DNA of 55,495 nucleotides from NCBI GenBank assembly GCA_035651635.1, contig DASRFK010000093.1, positions 1-55,495 of the forward strand. The letters are read 5' to 3'. The notes beneath the pieces are model-generated. The model saw nothing but the letters and a program-made list of their open reading frames with translations, did not search any database and was not told the origin of the DNA. The translations under genes were made by a program, and so were the position numbers. This document shows positions 25,901 to 32,834 of the stretch, one piece after another (position 1 is the stretch's first letter; every line of letters starts with the position of its first letter). Source of the stretch: JANXQE01 sp035651635 (lineage in GTDB: Bacteria > Verrucomicrobiota > Verrucomicrobiia > Limisphaerales > UBA8199).

Positions 25901-26554
25901 GAACTCAAGGCGGCGCAGCAGTTGCTCCTCCGGATCAAAACCCAAAAGGAACTCGCGCAGCAGCAATTTCATTTTCTCACCTCGCTCTTGCGCTTGCGCC
26001 AGATTTGCTGCCATCCGCGCCTGCTCCAACCCGACTCTGCCGCCGCCAGCGCCAAGACTGAGTCGCTGCTCGAACAACTCGAGCCGTTGATGGAAGAGGG
26101 CCAAAAGGTGCTGGTCTTTTCGCAGTTCGTGCAAATGCTCGACCTGCTCCGACCGGAGCTCGAGCGGCGCGAATGGCCGGTGTTTTATCTCGCCGGCCAC
26201 ACCGAAAATCGCGGAGAACTGGTGCGCCAATTTCAAGAGTCCCCCGGCCCGGCCATCTTTTTGATTTCCCTTAAGGCCGGCGGCTTCGGGCTCAACCTGA
26301 CGGCGGCCAGCTATGTCATTCTGTTCGATCCTTGGTGGAATCCGGCGGTGGAAAATCAGGCGATTGATCGCACTCACCGGATTGGTCAGACCCGCAAAGT
26401 CATCGCCTACCGTTTGCTGATCAAAAACAGCATCGAAGAAAAAATCCGCGAACTCCAGAAACATAAAAGCGCGCTGGCCGAAGACGTGTTTGGCGAAGAG
26501 AAATTCGCGCAGAGCCTGACGCTGGAGGATCTGCAATTTCTGCTCGCCGACTAG
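22979..26554 (+). CDS. SNF2-family helicase with N-terminal SWIM zinc finger
   Basis: A 1191-residue predicted DNA translocase. The frame opens at a GTG at 22979; no clear ribosome site is seen, so the exact start is uncertain. A SWIM zinc finger lies near the N-terminus (CSCPAGSGCVH, ligands about Cys76, Cys78, Cys84, His86). Residues 85-700 form the poorly characterised middle region of bacterial SWIM-SNF2 proteins. The motor follows: Walker A DDMGLGKT (Lys757), motif II DEGQ (Asp859, a variant of DEAH/DEAQ), LSGTPIENR, and the C-terminal lobe with LISLKAGGFGLNLT and DRTHRIGQ. Bacterial homologues are linked to DNA repair or transcription, but their roles are largely unknown. It appears monocistronic. 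Confidence 0.9.
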   Translation: MDDGFQLLDPAAAQEFLRRFPPEIRQRGHNRFHEGSVEDLTVITPGSAYAAVVRDAAWKNEVALTQAPDEAWSGRCSCPAGSGCVHVFAAMTALLAEHRTAAVRQLSTGQAASPVALANLRAKAEPLPVQDFRDHVRASAGRVLTKPELRFLNQLHEVYLRAGQTHQISFWDLQRLGFSIGSYAWTIPKLWPAFPKSEHEFWLYLANFLRENKVEVPEFMQPVTDLSLITERLERWRRADEVEKWKRTFGTLSLSNPAAIAPGEIDLRLAIEDGVARLQWRRPGQTDFEPLKQQQFRQLENEDDQGMLNLTTEAGLLWQLLEPHMAYGRRIDLEALDEEMISVLSKILRTRVLESRIVDGTGNPLRRFAEPLRWEVSPAEGQSDDYRFRLVQNDGSSPPEVFCVLPGRPALYLTRTGIFTGPTHIEEVLDPAAENRIPAPAVESPDGVGFLESLGVELPATLRERVRKIPWQITINCALRPTHPGSEVEECVIQVLAEAQDGRQQTWTGFSWAEKRGKAGSKGKNAGTITVYDPVALAQVPSILEPLNLKPAQYGPDLAMRLSKRFADTFVAWVKSVPPHITVNLQGELASLMSGDIAGRVKLEVTETEIDWFDLQVVLDVDDTTLTAEEIKLLLNAKGGFVRLRGKGWRRLQYDLGDEENERLARLGLSPRELSAEPQRLHALQLADEAARKFLPAEQVEQIQRRAGEIKARVAPPLPAGVTAQLRPYQLEGFHFLAYLAANRFGGILADDMGLGKTLQALAWLSWLRQNPPETAGITSSGSQLTPSLVVCPKSVMDNWKAEAARFAAGVRVKVWAAGELAELPQKLDAADLHVLNYSQLRSLGESLISVKWLAVILDEGQYIKNPNSQTAQVARALRAGFRLVLSGTPIENRLLDLWSLMSFAMPGVLGSRTQFARLYDAKGDPLARRRLSARVRPFLLRRTKSQVAQDLPDRIEEDLFCEIEGEQKTLYHAELKAAQQLLLRIKTQKELAQQQFHFLTSLLRLRQICCHPRLLQPDSAAASAKTESLLEQLEPLMEEGQKVLVFSQFVQMLDLLRPELERREWPVFYLAGHTENRGELVRQFQESPGPAIFLISLKAGGFGLNLTAASYVILFDPWWNPAVENQAIDRTHRIGQTRKVIAYRLLIKNSIEEKIRELQKHKSALAEDVFGEEKFAQSLTLEDLQFLLAD

Positions 26555-26607
26555 GAGCGCGTTCGGAGGGCTTATCCTAACAACATAGTTTCCCAGGTGT
26601 TGCGGTT

Positions 26608-26717
26608 GAAATCCGAAGGCCGAAATCCGAAACCCGAGAGAAGGCCGAAATCCGAACATCGAAAAAAGACCGGATGCAACGGCAACCTTTAGATTCGGGC
26701 TTCGGCCTTCGGATTTC
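26608..26717. repeat. Long imperfect inverted repeat of CCGAAATCCGAA type
   Basis: The 308-bp spacer after the helicase gene is dominated by an inverted repeat. A 24-bp arm at 26608-26631 (GAAATCCGAAGGCCGAAATC...) is matched in reverse complement at 22 of 24 positions by 26694-26717. Further partial CCGAAATCCGAA copies lie between the arms. The arms could fold as a long hairpin. No T-run follows. A related sequence appears at 38931-38960. The remainder, to the next gene at 26863, holds nothing recognisable. Confidence 0.65.
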
Positions 26718-26862
26718 TTTCGGCCTCTCGGCGCGCTGTTGCGCCGCCGCAGCAGGTCGGCTTTCGAGTTTCGGATGGAGAGAGGGCTGCTGTCCGTAAA
26801 AATTCTCAACTTGAGAGCTTGAGTTCCGCGCGGCTGCTACCTAGATTACGCGCCGTTTTGTT

Positions 26863-27297
26863 ATGATCGACCGCATTGGAAGTTTTTTTGGACGAAGACC
26901 TGCTACCAAAGGGTCTCCGCTCGTGCCTGAACCGCGCCCCAATCCAGCTCCTCAGGGCGAGACGTCTGAGCGCCGGCAGACCTTTTCAAAGGTCTTCCGT
27001 TGGCGCTTGCCGGACGGACAAACCCATGATCCGCAGACGGTCGAGGTGGTCGGTTCCTTCACGCACTGGCAGAAAGTGCCGTTGATCCGGGACGGGGTTC
27101 TCGACGCCTGGCACGTGACCCTTCACCATCTTCAGGGCAATCGTACTCACCATTACATGCTCCTGGTGGATGGCAAACCCGCCTATGACAAGACCTGTGA
27201 CGGCCTGGCCGTCCCTCGCGGCGCGGAGGAAGAGCGCTTTCAGTTCATGACCGACCGCGGGCCGCGAGTGATGATGCTATTCGCTCAGACCAAGTAA
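26863..27297 (+). CDS. Small CBM48/AMPK-type glycogen-binding-like domain protein
   Basis: A 144-residue cytoplasmic protein without signal peptide. Residues 45-140 resemble the E-set glycogen-binding domain of AMPK beta and isoamylases (VEVVGSFTHWQKVPL, then HHYMLLVDGKPAYD). The pattern of a 'G.F..W..vpL' turn followed by 'Y.f.vDG' is the hallmark of this fold. The N-terminal 40 residues are polar and probably unstructured. There is no enzyme domain in the protein or among immediate neighbours, so it may be a free-standing glucan-binding or regulatory subunit. Such single-domain proteins exist in several bacteria; their function is unknown to me. Confidence 0.7.
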   Translation: MIDRIGSFFGRRPATKGSPLVPEPRPNPAPQGETSERRQTFSKVFRWRLPDGQTHDPQTVEVVGSFTHWQKVPLIRDGVLDAWHVTLHHLQGNRTHHYMLLVDGKPAYDKTCDGLAVPRGAEEERFQFMTDRGPRVMMLFAQTK

Positions 27298-27351
27298 TCC
27301 GGAGCGCGACCACCGCCGGATCGCGTCGCCGGAGTGGGCCGAGCGCCCGTC

Positions 27352-28245
27352 TCAAGCAGCGAAGATGCCGCGCAGGAACCGGCAATTGGCCTGATAGCTT
27401 TCGAGAATGGGTTTGCCAGGCGGAACTGCACCTTCTATTTGGATCCACCCGGAGTAATCGATGTCATCCATTGCCGCGCGGACGCGTTTGAAATCAATCT
27501 TGCCCTGACCCAACAACGCCCCGTTCTCTTTGGCATGGAATTCACAAATGCGTTTTCCCAACTGGCGAATTTCTTTGTCAATGTCGTAGCCGCGATCAGT
27601 GGAGTTGCACAAGTCATAATAGACCCTCACGGCGTTCGACCCCACCCGATCCAGAATCTGCAGGTGTTGCTCCGCGCTGAGCCAGCTTTCGATGCCCAGC
27701 GACACGCCGGCTTTCTCCGCCTTGGGCGCCACCAGCTTCAGCCGGCGCACAACCTCGTCCACCCCGGTCTGGTCTTCCCGCAAGTCGTCATTTCCGAAAA
27801 AGGCCAGCAGCACGACTCGAACGCCGAGCGCCTGGCAAACCTCGACGCAATCTTCGACCCACGGGATCGTGCGCGGATCCTTTTTGTAAGGGATGTTGTT
27901 CAGCTCACCGATGGCCAGCGAAGCAATCGCCACTCCCGCTCCTTTGGCGGCAGTCTTGAATTCTTCCTGCACCTCGGGCCGGCGCAGATGCATGTTGTTC
28001 GCCGCAGTTCCCAGGCTGACCTGCACGCCATCCAGTCCAATCTCCCTGGCTAATTTAAACGCCGTCGGATCGTCCATTTTGCCAATCGACCAGTCACACG
28101 CGCCGATCTTGAACCGACCGGCTCCGGATCCGGTTAGCGCCCCCAAACTGCCGGCCACGCTTATTCCAGCCGCGGCCCCAATAGTTCTGCGCAGCAGTTC
28201 ACGACGCGAAATGCCTGGGGAAAGGGCGGATGAGTGCGTACTCAT
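27352..28245 (-). CDS. Tat-exported sugar phosphate isomerase/epimerase-like (AP endonuclease 2 / xylose isomerase-like TIM barrel)
   Basis: A 297-residue protein. I chose the ATG at 28245; the frame also contains a GTG six codons upstream. The N-terminus holds a twin-arginine signal (SRRELLRRTIG, then AAGISVAGSLGAL), so the protein is probably exported folded. The mature part is a xylose-isomerase-like TIM barrel with metal-site type segments (GLDGVQVSLG, SLGIESWLSAE, RVYYDLCNSTDRG, CEFHAKENG, WIQIEGAV). PVC bacteria encode many such exported proteins; the sugar substrate is generally unknown. The gene faces the CBM48 gene and lies just downstream of the sigma factor on the same strand. Confidence 0.83.
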   Translation of the reverse strand: MSTHSSALSPGISRRELLRRTIGAAAGISVAGSLGALTGSGAGRFKIGACDWSIGKMDDPTAFKLAREIGLDGVQVSLGTAANNMHLRRPEVQEEFKTAAKGAGVAIASLAIGELNNIPYKKDPRTIPWVEDCVEVCQALGVRVVLLAFFGNDDLREDQTGVDEVVRRLKLVAPKAEKAGVSLGIESWLSAEQHLQILDRVGSNAVRVYYDLCNSTDRGYDIDKEIRQLGKRICEFHAKENGALLGQGKIDFKRVRAAMDDIDYSGWIQIEGAVPPGKPILESYQANCRFLRGIFAA

Positions 28246-28345
28246 GATGAATTCGTGGTCCACACGCTATCCAGCTCCGCACGCGCCGGCAAGCTTGCTG
28301 GAGGGAGGCGGAGGACGTGAGGAAGGGGGCGCCGCTGAGCAACGC

Positions 28346-29002
28346 CTATTGTTTTATCCCTTTCCGTTCCAGGCTGCGAACCTCGCCCTTAATCAGGCGC
28401 GCCACCCGGTGCCGGACGACGTACACCTTCGGCACACTGGCCCCGAGCAGTTTCCCCACATCGCGAGCCGGCATTCCTTTGACGCTATGGAGATAAAAAA
28501 TCTGATAATGTTCCGGCGCTATCTTGCGCTTGACCCGTTCCATGGCGGCCTCGAGCAGATTGCTCTTCCACTCCTGGTCCCAAAGATCCTCGAAAGCTTT
28601 TTCGGCAGCCGGGTCCATGGCCGGCGGGTTGTCTTCGGCGGCCACCTCGGTATCGCTTGAAAACGGCACAAAAGCATATTTCTTCGGATGTCCTTTGCGC
28701 AGATGATCGATGATCCGCCGGCGGGTGACATGCATCAGCCAACCTTTGAAAGAGCAGACCTCGGGCTGATAAACAAAATCTTCCATCTTTCGCGCAATGC
28801 CAATGATGGTCTCCTGGACCACGTCTTCAGCGTCCGCGTTGGACAAGCCATTCTTGACGGCGGCCAGATAAATGAGTTTCCAATAAGTGTCGAAGAACTC
28901 CTGCCACGAGCGGTGATCATCGAGATCGCGCAAGCGCTCGAGCAAACTGAGCCGGGTGGGCGCCAGTTCTTCCAACTCTGGGGCAGCAGTTACTTTGGCC
29001 AT
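28346..29002 (-). CDS. RNA polymerase sigma-70 family (ECF) sigma factor
   Basis: A 218-residue sigma factor. The ATG at 29002 gives MAKVTAAPE; the frame extends to a TTG at 29029 that is less likely. Region 2 is clear (WQEFFDTYWKLIYLAA, DAEDVVQETIIGIA, FKGWLMHVTRRRIIDHLRK), and region 4 carries the helix-turn-helix (YLHSVKGMPARDVGKLLG, then VPKVYVVRHRV). The 45-residue linker with acidic and proline residues is long for an ECF factor. No anti-sigma gene is adjacent; the next gene downstream encodes the Tat-exported isomerase. It is divergent from the aminotransferase gene, with 117 bp between the starts. This is the second sigma factor in the window and differs clearly from the one at base 1. 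Confidence 0.88.
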   Translation of the reverse strand: MAKVTAAPELEELAPTRLSLLERLRDLDDHRSWQEFFDTYWKLIYLAAVKNGLSNADAEDVVQETIIGIARKMEDFVYQPEVCSFKGWLMHVTRRRIIDHLRKGHPKKYAFVPFSSDTEVAAEDNPPAMDPAAEKAFEDLWDQEWKSNLLEAAMERVKRKIAPEHYQIFYLHSVKGMPARDVGKLLGASVPKVYVVRHRVARLIKGEVRSLERKGIKQ

Positions 29003-29119
29003 TCCAATAATAGCTATCGTGGAAATCAATCAATCCTTACAGGAAAGTTGAGTCTCGAAAAGTGAATTGCCGTTTAAACCCGATATTTTCTTTTTCCGAA
29101 ACATCCTTAGTATGCCCGG

Positions 29120-30376
29120 GTGAAGTTGATCCGCAGGTTTCGCCCGGCGCCGTCCAAGTTTCGAAATCAATGGCGTCTTAAGCCTGGTTCAGTGTTCTTG
29201 AATCACGGCTCCTTCGGCGCCTGTCCGAGTGCCATCCTGGCGCTCCAGGCGAACCTTCGCCGGCAAATGGAGGCCGAGCCGGTGCAATTCCTATGGCGCC
29301 GGTACGATGAACGGCTCGAGGCCGCGCGCGCTGTAGTCGCCCGTTTTGTTCAGGCCGAGCCGCGGGACCTGGTGTTCGTCACCAACGCCACCAGTGGCGT
29401 GAATGCCGTGTTGCGCTCGATCCAATTTGAGGCTCAGGACGAAATCCTCACCACCGATCACGACTATAATGCGTGCCGCAATGTGTTGGAGGAAACCGCT
29501 CGGAGGACCGGGGCCCGGCTGGTGACGGCCCACGTTCCGTTTCCGTTTCGGGAGTCCGGTCAGATCGTCGAAGCCATTCTGGCCGCGGTTACCAAGCGAA
29601 CTCGCCTCGCCTTTATTGACCACGTCACCAGCACCACTGGCATTGTTTTTCCAGTCGCCCATATCGTTCGGGAACTGGAACAGCGCGGCATTGATACCCT
29701 CGTGGATGGCGCGCACGCGGCCGGGATGTTGGACCTGAACCTCGCTCAGCTCGCCCCGGCGTACTATGTGGCGAACTTGCACAAATGGGTGTGCACGCCC
29801 AAAGGTTGCGCTTTCCTATGGGCGCGCCAGGACAAACAACTCCAGTTGCAGCCGGCCGTTATCAGCCACGGGAACAATACGCCGCGTCCCGGATTTACGC
29901 CGTATCAGGATCGGTTCGACTGGGCCGGAACATTCGACCCGACAGCCTGGTTCTGCGCCGGCCTCACCATTGAGTGGATGGAACGCTTGTTACCGGGCGG
30001 CTGGTCCGCGATCCGGAATGCCAACCACCTGCTCGCGCTACGCGCCCGAACCCTGCTCTGTCAAAAGCTGAAAATCGACCCGCCCTGTCCTGCCAATTGC
30101 ATCGGGTCCATGGCCACTCTGCCTTTGCCAAAAACGTTTCAAGGCCGGGCTAAAACGGACAAAATCGATCCTGACCAGGCCTGGTTATACGATAAACTTG
30201 GAATCGAGGTGCCCTTCTTCCGCTGGGGCGAGCCGGAAATCCGTTACTTCAGGATTTCCGCCCACCTGTATAATTCCTTTGCCGAATACGAGTATTTGGC
30301 GGACGTACTGGCGTCGACGGGTTCCTCGTCCAAGTCACGTGCCGGGCGCCCGCTGCGCGCACCTGGCATGATTTGA
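29120..30376 (+). CDS. Class V aminotransferase-fold PLP enzyme (isopenicillin-N epimerase-like)
   Basis: A 418-residue cytoplasmic PLP enzyme. The start is a GTG at 29120, since an ATG at 29112 is out of frame and stops at once. The N-terminal FLNHGSFGACP is typical of the CefD/isopenicillin-N epimerase-like branch. Cofactor-binding segments are present: FVTNATSGVNAVLRS, TDHDYNACRN, IDHVTSTTGIVFP, DGAHAAGMLDL, and the Schiff-base lysine in NLHKWVCTPKG (Lys222). Members include epimerases, desulfurases and hercynylcysteine lyases; no neighbour suggests a beta-lactam pathway, so the substrate is open. It begins 117 bp from the divergent sigma factor. Confidence 0.88.
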   Translation: MKLIRRFRPAPSKFRNQWRLKPGSVFLNHGSFGACPSAILALQANLRRQMEAEPVQFLWRRYDERLEAARAVVARFVQAEPRDLVFVTNATSGVNAVLRSIQFEAQDEILTTDHDYNACRNVLEETARRTGARLVTAHVPFPFRESGQIVEAILAAVTKRTRLAFIDHVTSTTGIVFPVAHIVRELEQRGIDTLVDGAHAAGMLDLNLAQLAPAYYVANLHKWVCTPKGCAFLWARQDKQLQLQPAVISHGNNTPRPGFTPYQDRFDWAGTFDPTAWFCAGLTIEWMERLLPGGWSAIRNANHLLALRARTLLCQKLKIDPPCPANCIGSMATLPLPKTFQGRAKTDKIDPDQAWLYDKLGIEVPFFRWGEPEIRYFRISAHLYNSFAEYEYLADVLASTGSSSKSRAGRPLRAPGMI

Positions 30377-30404
30377 GCTGATTTAGCTCAGTAGCAATTT
30401 TGAG

Positions 30405-31439
30405 ATGCTGTTCCGTTGCAAATTGTCCTGTCTGGCGCACCTGTCGTTGTGGGCGATTGGCTTGGTCCTTTCTTGCCTCGCGCCCTTTGGGGCCTCCGCC
30501 GTCGTTGATGCCAATTCCTTTAGCAATACCAATGCGCCTCCAGACGGCTCGCCGTGGGCCAACGTCGGTCAGATTGGAGGCGGCGCCAGCGGCGTGTACA
30601 TCGGAGGGGGCTGGGTGCTCACCGCGAGCCACGTCGGTGTGGGAACGATCGTCCTGGCCGGAAGTCCCTTTCCACCTGATGGCAAGAGCCTGCGCCTGAC
30701 CAACAACGACGGGACAACGACCGACCTTATTCTATTTCACTTAAATTCTAATCCCCCCCTGCCGAGCCTGCCCCTGGTGACCAACACCCCGACAGCTTTC
30801 ACGCCGGTCGACCTGGTGGGTTTCGGGCTACTGGCTGGTTCCGGCCAGACCAACGTGGGCGTCTACACCGGTTTCTATTGGTCGGGCTCGGGTGCCAAGA
30901 GTTGGGGCAACAATAAGGTGGATTTGGGCGGTACCACCACAGTCAATATCGGTTATGGGAACCTCACGGCATTCTCAACGGATTTCACCGCCCCAGGCAC
31001 GGTTGGGCTGACGGCGCAAACTTCGGACGAGGCGCAGGTCGCGCCCGGAGATTCCGGGGGTGGCGCTTTCGTCAAAGCCGGCGTTTCCTGGCAATTGGCA
31101 GGCGTGCTCGATGCGCAGGGCACCCAGGTCAATCAACCGGGCGGTACCTCCGTGTATGGTGACAAGACCTATGTCGCCGACGTCGCCACTTATCGCCTCC
31201 AGATCCAATCGGTGCTTGCCGCCGGCCCGTTGCCGGCTTTATCCGTCAATCACACCGGCAATGAGGCCGTGGTTTCCTGGGTCGATACCGGGCTCAATTA
31301 CACACTGCAGGCTAGCACTTCGCTTCCAGCTACAAATTGGGCAACAGTTTCGCAGACCCAGGTCCGCAGCAACGGTCAGATTTACGTGGCCGTTCCAGAC
31401 TCGAGTTCCCTGCGCTGGTTCCGTTTGCATAGCCCCTAG
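30405..31439 (+). CDS. Secreted trypsin-like serine protease with C-terminal module
   Basis: A 344-residue exported protein with a signal peptide (LSLWAIGLVLSCLAPFGASA). It shows an S1-type catalytic triad: His76 in VLTASHVG, probable Asp107 in TTDLILFHL, and Ser217 in APGDSGGGAF. The spacing and the GDSGG motif are those of chymotrypsin-fold peptidases. The last 65 residues (from about 278) form a separate beta-rich module (EAVVSWVDTGLNYTLQAST, then SLRWFRLHSP) also seen at the ends of the proteins at 16285 and 36200. The 28-bp gap after the aminotransferase allows co-transcription, but the functions are unrelated. Its stop overlaps the stop of the convergent oxidoreductase gene within a CTAG palindrome. 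Confidence 0.8.
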   Translation: MLFRCKLSCLAHLSLWAIGLVLSCLAPFGASAVVDANSFSNTNAPPDGSPWANVGQIGGGASGVYIGGGWVLTASHVGVGTIVLAGSPFPPDGKSLRLTNNDGTTTDLILFHLNSNPPLPSLPLVTNTPTAFTPVDLVGFGLLAGSGQTNVGVYTGFYWSGSGAKSWGNNKVDLGGTTTVNIGYGNLTAFSTDFTAPGTVGLTAQTSDEAQVAPGDSGGGAFVKAGVSWQLAGVLDAQGTQVNQPGGTSVYGDKTYVADVATYRLQIQSVLAAGPLPALSVNHTGNEAVVSWVDTGLNYTLQASTSLPATNWATVSQTQVRSNGQIYVAVPDSSSLRWFRLHSP

Positions 31440-32710
31440 GCCAGTTTCCAGGGACTGCGCATCGGGCGGGTGAGCATCGCGTCAGCCTGTTCATCCTTGA
31501 TGAAGCGTTCAGCCTCCGGATCCCATTTCAACTTGCGACCCAGCTTAAGGGCGATGTTGGCCAGATGACACACTGTGGAAACGCGGTGCCCAATATCCAC
31601 AGGGAAATAAGGATCCTTGCGGCTTTTGACGCACTTGAGAAAATCGTCGTGTTCACCCTCCGGATTGGTATAGAGGTGAGTTTCTTCGGGCCCAATGACG
31701 GAATTCAGAATCGTATCGGAACTCGCTTCGACTTTCCCGCGCCAGCCGCGATTGCCCACCCAGCCGTCTGAGCCGATGAATTTAATGCTCGGGTTGCCTG
31801 GCGTGCAGCTCATTTCCACGCCATTCTTATAACGGTAGGTCACACTGTACTCTTTAACAGTATTGTACAGGCCGCCTTCCCAAAAAGTGCCGGTGCCTTC
31901 CACCTCGATTGGTCCGGTGCGCTCGGTGTTATTGGCCCATTGCGCCGTGTCGAACAGATGCGCGCCCCAATCGCAGATGATTCCGCCCGAATAGTCCCAA
32001 ATCCATCTGAAATTGAAGTGCACGCGGTCTTTGGTGTAAGGGGCGTACGGCGCCGGCCCGAGCCACATTTCCCAATCCAAGTCCGGCGGTACCGGCTGCG
32101 GTGTGGGATCTCCGGGACCCTCGGGTTGTTTGGGAAGGATGACCTCGATTTTCTGCAGCTTGCCAATCCGGCCATTGCGAACCAACTCGGCCAGGCGGTG
32201 ATACATGGGCAGCGAGCGATCTTCGGTGCTGGTCTGAAAAACACGGGCGTGTGTGCGCATGGTCTCAATCAGAATCTTGCCTTCCCCGATCGTCAGGGTC
32301 GGCTTTTCGCACTGGACATCCTTGCCCGCGCGAGCGGCCATCACACTGATCAAGGTGTGCCAGTGATCAGGAGTTGAGATCATCACCGCGTCAATGTCCG
32401 GGCGAGACAGGACCTCGCGAAAATCTTTGGTGGTTTTGCAATCCTCGTTGTCGTACTCCGCGTCGACCATGGCTTTTGCCCGCCGCATCCGGTAGCCGTC
32501 GACGTCGCACACGACCAACACCTTGGCAGCTTTGAGTTGAAGATATTTTTGCAAATTCCAAGTCGTGCCATGGTCACCCGTGCCGATGAAGCCAATGGTG
32601 GTGCGATTACTTGGGGCGTCGGCGCCGAAAACGGAAGCCGGGAGGAGACAAGGCACGGCCAGGCTCATGCCGGTGTTTTTCAAAAATTGGCGTCGGGATG
32701 GCAATTTCAT
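31436..32710 (-). CDS. Tat-exported Gfo/Idh/MocA family oxidoreductase
   Basis: A 424-residue NAD(P)-dependent dehydrogenase-like protein. The ATG at 32710 directly precedes a twin-arginine signal (PSRRQFLKNTG, then AVPCLLPASVFGA); the longer frame upstream to 32785 would bury the signal. The Rossmann fold begins with TIGFIGTGDHG; the conserved EKP of the family is visible in CEKPTLTIGEGK, and a C-terminal GFO_IDH domain follows (WDYSGGIICDWGAHLFDTAQW). Exported Gfo/Idh/MocA proteins are strikingly numerous in Planctomycetes and Verrucomicrobia; substrates are mostly sugars or inositols, unknown here. It converges with the protease gene and diverges from the HDOD gene, 124 bp away. Confidence 0.9.
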   Translation of the reverse strand: MKLPSRRQFLKNTGMSLAVPCLLPASVFGADAPSNRTTIGFIGTGDHGTTWNLQKYLQLKAAKVLVVCDVDGYRMRRAKAMVDAEYDNEDCKTTKDFREVLSRPDIDAVMISTPDHWHTLISVMAARAGKDVQCEKPTLTIGEGKILIETMRTHARVFQTSTEDRSLPMYHRLAELVRNGRIGKLQKIEVILPKQPEGPGDPTPQPVPPDLDWEMWLGPAPYAPYTKDRVHFNFRWIWDYSGGIICDWGAHLFDTAQWANNTERTGPIEVEGTGTFWEGGLYNTVKEYSVTYRYKNGVEMSCTPGNPSIKFIGSDGWVGNRGWRGKVEASSDTILNSVIGPEETHLYTNPEGEHDDFLKCVKSRKDPYFPVDIGHRVSTVCHLANIALKLGRKLKWDPEAERFIKDEQADAMLTRPMRSPWKLA

Positions 32711-32834
32711 AATGATTGAGTTCTCGATAGGCAGCCTGCGGCTGTCGCGGGGGTTTGTCACGTTGAAAGCCACGGCATCTGGCATCCAAAGTGCATGTAC
32801 AAACTGTACTGTTGAACTCAGTTTTCAGGAACCT

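Noticed and set aside
30376..30398. GATTTAGCTCAGTAGC, resembling the D-arm of a tRNA
   Set aside because: No acceptor stem, anticodon or T-arm follows; the protease gene starts at 30405.
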